Shown in pieces: positions 57,474 through 64,000 of a DNA stretch of 64,000 nt (within the stretch, counting starts at the first letter, position 1; every line of letters begins with the position of its first letter). Where the stretch lies: assembly GCF_900104515.1 (NCBI RefSeq), contig NZ_FNJL01000022.1, positions 1-64,000 of the forward strand. Direction: 5' to 3'. The notes beneath the pieces are model-generated. The model did no database searches. It had not been told where the DNA came from and worked only from the letters and a program-made list of their open reading frames with translations. The DNA is from Paracidovorax cattleyae. GTDB taxonomy: Bacteria > Pseudomonadota > Gammaproteobacteria > Burkholderiales > Burkholderiaceae_C. The translations under genes and the position numbers were made by a program.

Positions 57474-57884
57474 ATGCCAAACCGCCGCACAGCCCTGCTC
57501 CCCGCCCGCTCGCCAGGCCGCCGGTTTTCGTGGCTCGCAGCGTGCGCGGCGGCTCCGCTGCTGCTGTCGGGCTGCGACATTCCCGGCCTGGGCCCGGATC
57601 CACGTACGGTGCAGAAGGAAGCCGAGGCCAAGGCCATCGGTGGCGCCTGCCGCCACGCCCTGCGGGGCCTGGAGGACTGCTTCACCCTCAACCCCAAGGC
57701 CTCGAAGGCCCAGGTGTTCGCCGGCTGGAAGGAAATGGACCAGTACATGCGCGAGAACAAGCTGGAGGGCGCGCCCTCGGTGCTGGGCAACCTGGAGAAG
57801 CCTCCCGCCACCCCGGCCCGCCGCGCAGAGGAAGGCCGCACCGAGGAAACCCGCGAAGGCGGGTCGGGTCGCAGCCGGAGCTGA
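57474..57884 (+). CDS. Small lipoprotein of unknown function
   Basis: This 136-residue protein has a lipobox LLLSGC with Cys34. The mature part has a conserved-looking ACRHALRGLEDCFTLNPKASKAQVFAGWKEMDQYMRENKLE helix pair containing two Cys. A charged, Arg/Glu-rich tail follows. No named family was recognised. It appears to be its own unit, convergent with rlmD. Confidence 0.7.
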   Translation: MPNRRTALLPARSPGRRFSWLAACAAAPLLLSGCDIPGLGPDPRTVQKEAEAKAIGGACRHALRGLEDCFTLNPKASKAQVFAGWKEMDQYMRENKLEGAPSVLGNLEKPPATPARRAEEGRTEETREGGSGRSRS

Positions 57885-57993
57885 AGCCGGCTTCGCCCTG
57901 CAGGCCTGCCTCGCCAGCCCGCAAGCCCGAAAGCGAAAGCCCCCCGGGCCGCTCGAGCAGCGGCGGCCCGGCTCCCGGAACGCCTTCCCGGTC

Positions 57994-59463
57994 TCAGGCG
58001 CGCTCGAACACCGCCATGCTTTCGACGTGGGCGGTGTGGGGGAACATGTTCACCACGCCAGCCGCCACGCAGCGGTAGCCCGCCTGGTGCACCAGCAGGC
58101 CGGCGTCGCGCGCCAGCGTGGCCGGATTGCAGCTCACATAGACGATGCGCTGCGGTGGCGTCCAGCCCTCGGCCGAGACAGGCAGCGCCGGCGCATCTTC
58201 CGCACCGATGCGCGCCTGGTGGATGTCGGCCAGGGCCTTGGCGAGCGCGAAGGCGCCCTCGCGCGGCGGATCCACCAGCCATTTGTCGGCGACGCCGTCG
58301 GCGACGAGCATCTCCGGCGTCATCTCGAACAGGTTGCGTGCCACGAAGGTGGTTGGGGCCAGCGCCTGCGGCCGGTCTTCCCGGTTCTTGCGGTAGTTCT
58401 CGCGCGAGCGGGCCACCAGGGCCTCGCTACCCTCGATGCCCAGAACCTCCCGTGCCTGGGTGGCGAGGGGCAGCGTGAAGTTGCCCAGGCCGCAGAACCA
58501 GTCGATCACCCGGTCGGCACGGCCGGCATGGAGCAGGCGCAGCGCACGCGTGACCAGCACTCGGTTGATGTGCGGGTTGACCTGCGTGAAGTCGGTGGGC
58601 TTGAAGGGCATGGTGATGCCGAAGTCCGGCAGCGCGTAGCCCAGCTGCGGACCGCCCTCATGCAGCAGGTGTACCGTGTCCGGGCCCTTGGGCTGCAGCC
58701 ACCATTGCACGCCGTGCGCGGTGGCGAAGGCGCGCAGCCGGCCCATGTCGGCCTCGGACAGCGGCTCCAGATGGCGCAGAACCAGCGCGGTGACCTCGTC
58801 GCCGCAGGCCAGCTCGATCTGCGGGCAGGTGTCCCGCGCATCCATCGAGGCGATGAGCGCGCGCAGGGGCAGCAGCATGGCGCTCACGTGGGGCGGCAGC
58901 ACGGGGCAGACTTCCATGTCGGCGATGTAGCGGCTCTTGCGCTCGTGGAAGCCCACCAGCACCTTGCCTTTTTTCTCGACATGCCGCACGGCCAGGCGCG
59001 CGCGGTAGCGGTAGCCCCAGGCGGGCCCCTCGATGGGCCGCAGCACGGTCTCGGCCTTCACCTTGCCCAGGTGCCAGAGGTTGTCCTCCAGCACGCGCTG
59101 CTTGACGGCCACCTGGGCGCCGACGTGCAGGTGCTGCATCTTGCAGCCGCCGCAGGCGCCGGCATGCAGACCGAAATGGGGGCATCCCGGGCGCACGCGC
59201 TGTGGGGATTCGCGGTGGATGGCGGTGAGGCTCGCCTGCTCCCAGTTGTTCTTCTTGCGGTGCGTGTTGGCGCTCACCCATTCGAAGGGCAGCGCGCCGT
59301 CGATGAAGACGACCTTGCCGTCGGGCCTACGGGCAACGCCCTGGGCGTCCATGTCCATGGACGTGACCTCCAGCCAGCCCGGCGGGAGGTCGGTGCGCCC
59401 TTGCGCGGGCGCGGAAGAAGATGGGTCCTGGAGGATCTCGGGATGTTCTGTGGGGTCGCTCAT
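57994..59463 (-). CDS. rlmD: 23S rRNA (uracil(1939)-C(5))-methyltransferase
   Basis: This 489-residue protein has an N-terminal TRAM domain, an iron-sulfur cluster motif [19 protein letters not shown], the SAM site [20 protein letters not shown] and the catalytic Cys in [12 protein letters not shown]. It methylates uracil 1939 of 23S rRNA. The first 25 residues are unconserved and an internal start is possible. It lies between the convergent lipoprotein and a secreted protein gene. Confidence 0.95.
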   Translation of the reverse strand: MSDPTEHPEILQDPSSSAPAQGRTDLPPGWLEVTSMDMDAQGVARRPDGKVVFIDGALPFEWVSANTHRKKNNWEQASLTAIHRESPQRVRPGCPHFGLHAGACGGCKMQHLHVGAQVAVKQRVLEDNLWHLGKVKAETVLRPIEGPAWGYRYRARLAVRHVEKKGKVLVGFHERKSRYIADMEVCPVLPPHVSAMLLPLRALIASMDARDTCPQIELACGDEVTALVLRHLEPLSEADMGRLRAFATAHGVQWWLQPKGPDTVHLLHEGGPQLGYALPDFGITMPFKPTDFTQVNPHINRVLVTRALRLLHAGRADRVIDWFCGLGNFTLPLATQAREVLGIEGSEALVARSRENYRKNREDRPQALAPTTFVARNLFEMTPEMLVADGVADKWLVDPPREGAFALAKALADIHQARIGAEDAPALPVSAEGWTPPQRIVYVSCNPATLARDAGLLVHQAGYRCVAAGVVNMFPHTAHVESMAVFERA

Positions 59464-59546
59464 CCCCCGATTGTCTCAGGCCGGCCGCGCCTCGCCCTGT
59501 GCCGGCCCGCACTCGCGGCCATCGGGCGGACGGCGCAGCGCGGCGC

Positions 59547-60233
59547 TCAGTGGATACCGCGGACGAGGCCGCTGCGTCCGTCCTTGTCCAGGCGCAATGG
59601 TGGCAGCGAAAAATGGTCCAGGTCCTGCTTCGTGGCCGCGATGTCGAGTCCGACGACCGCCGACGTGTCCGGATCCACCTCCAGGCCCAGAGGCATCGTG
59701 GCGAACTGGACATAGTCGCGGCTGGCATTCCACAGGGGCTGCCCGCCGATCGCCTGGAGTACCGCGCCCACGTCCGTCCCCAATGCCAGTCCCTTGAGGC
59801 CGAAGCCGGGCAGCTCGCCGTGCGGGCCGAAAGCGATGACGTTGACCACGCGGTCGCCGCGGAAACGCATGGCCAGCGCTCCATGGGCCAGCGAGCCGGC
59901 GGGCCGTGGATGGCGGGCCAGCCGCTCGTTCAGTCCGCGCGGGTACAGGTACACGAAGACCGTGTCCGGCCGGGCCCCACCGTGCCGGGTGGCATCCGGC
60001 TTGCCGAGCGCGTCCACCACATCCTGCTGGTGCATGCCCAGCGCCACCGGGCCGACGCGACGGCATGCTTCGGGAAGCGCTGCGACCGGGTCCTGCGCCG
60101 GGAAAGCCTGGCCGAGGGCCTCCCTGCACGCGGTACCTGCCTGCACGCCATCTGGCGCGGGAGCCGCCTGCGCGACGCCCAGGAAGACCGCTGCGCACAG
60201 CAGGCAGGCGAAAGATGGGGGCCTGGAAATCAT
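59547..60233 (-). CDS. Secreted protein of unknown function
   Basis: This 228-residue protein has a signal peptide (about 1-23, ending AQA) and AAGGAG before the ATG. ACREALGQAF, RVGPVALGMHQQDVVDALGKPDAT and the DVGAVLQAIGGQPLWN segment look like two copies of a small folded unit, similar to SmpA/OmlA-like domains in layout, but I cannot name the family. The downstream part contains no catalytic motif. The promoter region is shared with the next gene only by proximity (56 bp). Confidence 0.7.
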   Translation of the reverse strand: MISRPPSFACLLCAAVFLGVAQAAPAPDGVQAGTACREALGQAFPAQDPVAALPEACRRVGPVALGMHQQDVVDALGKPDATRHGGARPDTVFVYLYPRGLNERLARHPRPAGSLAHGALAMRFRGDRVVNVIAFGPHGELPGFGLKGLALGTDVGAVLQAIGGQPLWNASRDYVQFATMPLGLEVDPDTSAVVGLDIAATKQDLDHFSLPPLRLDKDGRSGLVRGIH

Positions 60234-60289
60234 GGCGCGCTCCTTCGTGGACCGCGATCGGAAAGGATGGGGGCGTAGGCGCCCGGCAG

Positions 60290-60619
60290 TCAACTGCGTG
60301 CGGGGCGCACCAGCCGCGGCACGGGATCGGAAGGCGGCAGGCCCACGCGGGAGCCGGGCACCGAGGCACTGGACGGAAGGCGGTTGAATTCGATCTGGCA
60401 ATCGCCGCTGTCCAGCGAGAAGACCAGGGTCGAACCCGGCGCGACGCGCGGCAGGGTCTGGTGGATCTGCTGCGCCAGGTCCACCGGCGGCGTCTGCGAC
60501 CGGTAGATCACCTGCTGGCTCGCGGAATAGACCACGTAGCACGCGGCGGAGGCCGCGGCGCTCCACAGTCCGGCGGACAGCGCGGCGGCGGCGAACAGGA
60601 CAGAACGGCAGGCGGACAT
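60290..60619 (-). CDS. Small secreted protein of unknown function
   Basis: This 109-residue protein has a signal peptide (about 1-26, ending ASA). The mature part begins ACYVVYSASQQVIYRSQTPPVDLAQQIHQTLPRVAPGSTLVFSLDSGDCQIEF and holds two Cys that could form a disulfide bond. The C-terminal tail is Pro/Arg-rich. No known family was recognised. It is upstream of the other unknown secreted protein on the same strand. Confidence 0.65.
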   Translation of the reverse strand: MSACRSVLFAAAALSAGLWSAAASAACYVVYSASQQVIYRSQTPPVDLAQQIHQTLPRVAPGSTLVFSLDSGDCQIEFNRLPSSASVPGSRVGLPPSDPVPRLVRPARS

Positions 60620-60717
60620 CGGCGAAGCTCCTGGGTGGGTGGCGGGACGGCCGGAACCGGACGGCGCGAGGCCGATTATTGCGGACTTTGCGGCGCCTGC
60701 CTTCCCCGGCAGCGCGG

Positions 60718-61200
60718 TCAGGCGCGCACGGGGCGTTCGTCCAGCGCGAGATGGAACGAATGCTTGACCTCTTCCATCACCGCATAGGTGCGCGTCTCGC
60801 GCACGCCCGGCAACTGCCACAGCACCTCTCCGGCGAACTGGCGGTAGGCGTTCATGTCGGCCTGCCGGGTCTTGAGCAGGTAGTCGAATCCGCCCGCCAC
60901 CATGTGGCATTCCATGATGGCCGGATGGACCTGCACGGCGGCCTTGAACTGGTCGAACACGTTGGGCGTGGTGCGGTCCAGCAGCACCTCGACGAACACG
61001 AGCATGCCGGCGCCGAGCTTCTGCGGATTGAGCCGGGCCTCGTAGCCCAGGATGTAGCCCTCGCGCGTGAGCCGCTGCACCCGGGCGAGCACGGCCGTGG
61101 GCGACAGGGCGACCCGCTCGGCGAGCTTGAGGTTGGAGATGCGGCCGTCGTCCTGCAGGATTGCCAGTATCCGGCGGTCCAACCTGTCTATTTCATCCAC
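60718..61200 (-). CDS. Lrp/AsnC-family regulator, probable proline-utilisation regulator
   Basis: This 160-residue Lrp-type protein has an N-terminal winged HTH (about 5-60, with DRRILAILQDDGRISNLKLAERVALSPTAVLARVQRL) and a C-terminal RAM ligand-binding domain (about 70-150, with VHPAIMECHMVAGGFDYLL). It is divergent from putA across 123 bp, the position of the PutR/Lrp activator that switches proline use on when proline is present. The regulatory target is inference from this position. Confidence 0.9.
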   Translation of the reverse strand: MDEIDRLDRRILAILQDDGRISNLKLAERVALSPTAVLARVQRLTREGYILGYEARLNPQKLGAGMLVFVEVLLDRTTPNVFDQFKAAVQVHPAIMECHMVAGGFDYLLKTRQADMNAYRQFAGEVLWQLPGVRETRTYAVMEEVKHSFHLALDERPVRA

Positions 61201-61323
61201 GTTATCCCAATTTCATAGTGAGACATTCATCGATCATCCCCATTTTTGCTCATTAATTCAACACGCCAGGCAGGATGATGCAGGCATTTCCTCTTTCCTC
61301 ACCTGCTTTCGGACCGCCCCGCC
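61201..61323. promoter_or_regulatory. Divergent regulator/putA promoter region
   Basis: This 123-bp region is much A+T-richer than its flanks (AATTTCATAG, CCCATTTTTGCTCATTAATT). Lrp-type proteins prefer such DNA. I could not fix individual promoter boxes. Confidence 0.35.
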
Positions 61324-64000
61324 ATGAACGCTCCGCACCCCTGCCTGCATACCCCGCCTTTCTCAGCCTTCGCACCACGGTCCGCCACGGCCTCGCCGCT
61401 GCGCGATGCCATCACCGCAGCCTGCCGCATTCCCGAGCCGGAAGCCATCGCGCCGCTGCTGGAGGAGGCCCGCATCGGCGGCGCCGCGGCGCAGCGCGTG
61501 CATGCCCTGGCGCTGCGGCTGGCGGGGGGACTGCGCGAGCGCAAGGTCGCGGGCGGACGGGCCGGCTGGGTGCAGGGACTGCTGCAGGAGTTCGCGCTCT
61601 CCTCGCAGGAGGGCGTGGCGCTGATGTGCCTGGCCGAGGCGCTGCTGCGCATTCCCGACAGCGCCACGCGCGACGCGCTGATCCGCGACAAGATCGGCGG
61701 CGGCGACTGGGAATCGCACCTCGGCAAGAGCCCGTCGCTGTTCGTCAATGCGGCCACCTGGGGCCTGCTGCTCACCGGCAGGCTCGTGGCCACGCACAGC
61801 GAGCAGGGCCTGGGCGCAGCACTGCGCCGCATCACCGCGCGCGGCGGCGAGCCGCTGGTGCGCAAGGGGGTGGATGTGGCCATGCGCATGATGGGCGAGC
61901 AGTTCGTGACCGGCGAGACCATCGCCCAGGCGCTGGCCAACGCCCGCCCGCGCGAGGCCCAGGGCTTCCGCTACTCCTACGACATGCTGGGCGAAGCCGC
62001 GCTCACCGCGGCCGATGCCGAGCGCTACCTGCAGTCGTACGTGGACGCGATCCATGCCATCGGCAAGGCATCGGCGGGCCGCGGCGTGTACGAGGGCCCC
62101 GGCATTTCCATCAAGCTGTCGGCCCTGCACCCGCGCTACAGCCGGGCCCAGCACGGCCGGGTGATGCAGGAACTGCATCCCCGCGTGCTGCGGCTGGCCG
62201 AACTGGCCCGCGGCTACGACATCGGCCTGAACATCGACGCGGAGGAAGCCGACCGCCTGGAGATCTCGCTGGACCTGCTGGAAGCCCTGTGCGCGGCGCC
62301 TTCGCTCGCGGGCTGGAACGGCATCGGCTTCGTGATCCAGGCCTACCAGAAGCGTTGCCCGCGCGTCATCGACCACGTGATCGACCTGGCCCGCCGCACC
62401 GGCCACCGCCTGATGGTGCGGCTGGTCAAGGGCGCCTACTGGGACAGCGAGATCAAGCGGGCCCAGGTGGACGGGCTGGAAGACTATCCGGTCTATACCC
62501 GCAAGGTGCACACCGACGTGTCCTACATCGCCTGCGCACGCCGGCTGCTCGCGGCGCCGGATGCCGTCTATCCGCAGTTCGCCACGCACAATGCGCACAC
62601 GCTGGCCGCGATCCACGAGCTGGCCGGTCCGGATCGCTACGCACCGGGCCAGTACGAATTCCAATGCCTGCACGGCATGGGCGAGCCGCTGTACGAGCGG
62701 GTCGTGGGTGCTGCGGGGCTGAACCGGCCCTGCCGGGTCTATGCGCCCGTCGGCACGCACGAGACGCTGCTGGCCTACCTTGTCCGCCGGCTGCTGGAGA
62801 ACGGCGCCAACACCTCGTTCGTGAACCGCGTCGCCGACGCCACCCTGCCGCTGGACAGCCTCGTGGCCGACCCGGTGGCGGCCGTGGCGGCAGAGGCGGC
62901 GCCCGGACAGGCCAACCCGCGCATTCCGCTGCCGCCGATGCTGTACGGCCCGGCGCGCCGCAACTCCGCGGGGCTGGACTTGGCGAGCGAAGCGGTCCTC
63001 GCGCCGTTGGCCGATGCCCTGCAGCGCGATGCACGCCAGGCCTGGGAGGCCGCGCCGCTGCTTGCCGGGCCGGTGCAGGAGGGCCTTCGCCTGCCGGTGC
63101 GCAGCCCAGCCTGGCATGCGGATGTGGTGGGCACGGTGCAGGAGGCGCGTGCCGGCGACGTGGACCAGGCGCTGGAATGGGCGCAGGCAGCGGCCCCCGC
63201 CTGGGCCGCGACGCCGCCCACGGAACGGGCCGCTGCGCTGTGCCGCGCCGCCGACGCGCTGGAGCAGCGCACGCCCGCCCTGCTGTCGCTGCTGGTGCGC
63301 GAGGCGGGCAAGACCTGCGCGAACGCCGTGGCCGAGGTGCGCGAGGCGGTGGATTTCCTGCGTTTCTATGCGGCCCAGGTGGAGACGCTGTTCGACACGG
63401 GCGCGGACGCATGGACGCCGCTCGGCCCCGTGGTGTGCATCAGCCCCTGGAATTTCCCGCTCGCCATCTTCATGGGACAGGTGGCGGCCGCGCTGGCTGC
63501 CGGCAACGTGGTGCTGGCCAAGCCCGCCGAGCAGACGCCGCTGGTGGCCGCCGAGGCGGTGCGCATCCTGCACGCTGCCGGTGTGCCGCGCGCGGCCCTG
63601 CAGCTGCTGCCCGGCCAGGGCGAGACCGTGGGTGCCCGGCTGGTGGGCGACGGGCGCGTGATGGGCGTGCTGTTCACCGGCTCCACCGACGTGGCCCGCA
63701 TCCTGCAGCGCAGCGTGGCGGGCCGCCTGGATGCCACCGGCCGTCCGGTGCCGCTGATCGCCGAGACGGGCGGCCAGAACGCGATGATCGTGGACTCCTC
63801 CGCCCTGGCGGAGCAGGTGGTGGCGGACGCCGTCGCCTCGGCGTTCGACAGCGCCGGCCAGCGCTGCTCCGCACTGCGCGTGCTGTGCCTGCAGGACGAC
63901 GTGGCGGACCGCGTGCTGGAGATGCTGCGCGGCGCCATGGCGGAACTGCGCATCGGCCGGCCCGACCAGCTCGCCACGGACGTGGGCCCCGTGATCGACG
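61324..64000 (+). CDS. putA: Bifunctional proline dehydrogenase/P5C dehydrogenase, 5' part
   Basis: The first 892 codons are shown and the frame is open at the window end. The protein catalyses proline to glutamate. A proline dehydrogenase barrel occupies roughly residues 130-490 (GISIKLSALHPRY, AEEADRLEISLDL, RLVKGAYWDSEIKRAQ, QFATHNAHT). The aldehyde dehydrogenase half begins near 560 and shows PWNFPLAIFMGQ, the FTGSTDVAR segment, ETGGQNAMIVDSSALAEQ and the catalytic Cys in GQRCSA. The N terminus lacks the ribbon-helix-helix DNA-binding domain of E. coli PutA, so the protein cannot repress itself. Confidence 0.96.
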   Translation, partial: MNAPHPCLHTPPFSAFAPRSATASPLRDAITAACRIPEPEAIAPLLEEARIGGAAAQRVHALALRLAGGLRERKVAGGRAGWVQGLLQEFALSSQEGVALMCLAEALLRIPDSATRDALIRDKIGGGDWESHLGKSPSLFVNAATWGLLLTGRLVATHSEQGLGAALRRITARGGEPLVRKGVDVAMRMMGEQFVTGETIAQALANARPREAQGFRYSYDMLGEAALTAADAERYLQSYVDAIHAIGKASAGRGVYEGPGISIKLSALHPRYSRAQHGRVMQELHPRVLRLAELARGYDIGLNIDAEEADRLEISLDLLEALCAAPSLAGWNGIGFVIQAYQKRCPRVIDHVIDLARRTGHRLMVRLVKGAYWDSEIKRAQVDGLEDYPVYTRKVHTDVSYIACARRLLAAPDAVYPQFATHNAHTLAAIHELAGPDRYAPGQYEFQCLHGMGEPLYERVVGAAGLNRPCRVYAPVGTHETLLAYLVRRLLENGANTSFVNRVADATLPLDSLVADPVAAVAAEAAPGQANPRIPLPPMLYGPARRNSAGLDLASEAVLAPLADALQRDARQAWEAAPLLAGPVQEGLRLPVRSPAWHADVVGTVQEARAGDVDQALEWAQAAAPAWAATPPTERAAALCRAADALEQRTPALLSLLVREAGKTCANAVAEVREAVDFLRFYAAQVETLFDTGADAWTPLGPVVCISPWNFPLAIFMGQVAAALAAGNVVLAKPAEQTPLVAAEAVRILHAAGVPRAALQLLPGQGETVGARLVGDGRVMGVLFTGSTDVARILQRSVAGRLDATGRPVPLIAETGGQNAMIVDSSALAEQVVADAVASAFDSAGQRCSALRVLCLQDDVADRVLEMLRGAMAELRIGRPDQLATDVGPVID

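Overview
The window is a G+C-rich chromosomal stretch of a betaproteobacterium, most likely a plant-associated Comamonadaceae of the Acidovorax/Paracidovorax type (inferred, not proven). The pointers are the tmRNA tag ANDERFALAA, a fused aroA-cmk gene, an expanded set of Bug-family and TctA/TctB transporters, a short OmpA, a phasin, and a perfect plant-inducible-promoter (PIP) box of the HrpX type. The only RNA gene seen is tmRNA. No CRISPR array or intact prophage was seen.

Bases 1 to about 5090 are an accessory, A+T-richer, decaying region. It holds a membrane-toxin-like ORF with a possible immunity partner, a scar that looks like the 3' end of a tRNA-Ser gene plus its terminator, a broken DUF3644 gene, an intact IS5-family element (20-bp perfect ends including a CTAG duplication), a fragment of an XRE-type regulator between two perfect palindromes, a DUF1493 (acyl-carrier-protein-like) gene with its usual partner, and a three-helix membrane ORF. 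Two unrelated cassettes end in the same roughly 80-bp sequence, which suggests cassette exchange. A decayed porin marks the return to core-like DNA.

From 5.9 to 11.3 kb lies a tripartite tricarboxylate transporter (tctB, tctA, tctC/bug) divergent from its two-component pair (tctD, tctE). Then come an SGNH hydrolase, tmRNA, ubiG-gph and ompA. Bases 15.0 to 26.9 kb are a housekeeping line, all on the plus strand: gyrA, serC, pheA, tyrA, aroA-cmk, rpsA, ihfB, lapA, lapB. This is the serine and aromatic amino acid block running into translation, nucleoid and LPS-control genes. Bases 27.0 to 33.4 kb encode a complete Mrp-type multi-subunit cation/proton antiporter in six tightly overlapping genes, with subunits A and B fused.

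Bases 33.5 to 42.2 kb look like a catabolic island: a hydantoinase/5-oxoprolinase of 1220 residues, a divergent M14 zinc carboxypeptidase, and a DctPQM TRAP transporter. After crcB and a LOG-family gene there is a 221-residue unknown protein with a type III-effector-like N terminus and a perfect PIP box upstream; this is the most interesting candidate in the window. MFS, rmuC, a 2-hydroxyacid dehydrogenase, pncB, a gamma-glutamyltranspeptidase lipoprotein, a thioesterase and a phasin with two PhaR-like operators follow.

Bases 53.2 to 56.4 kb form an iron/heme block (bfd, a 24-residue membrane peptide, tonB, exbB, exbD, hemP, a GlcG/HbpS-like protein) with two Fur-box-like sites. The right end carries a Bax-inhibitor-1 family gene, a lipoprotein, rlmD, two small secreted proteins of unknown role, an Lrp-type regulator and the divergent 5' part of putA, which runs off the window.
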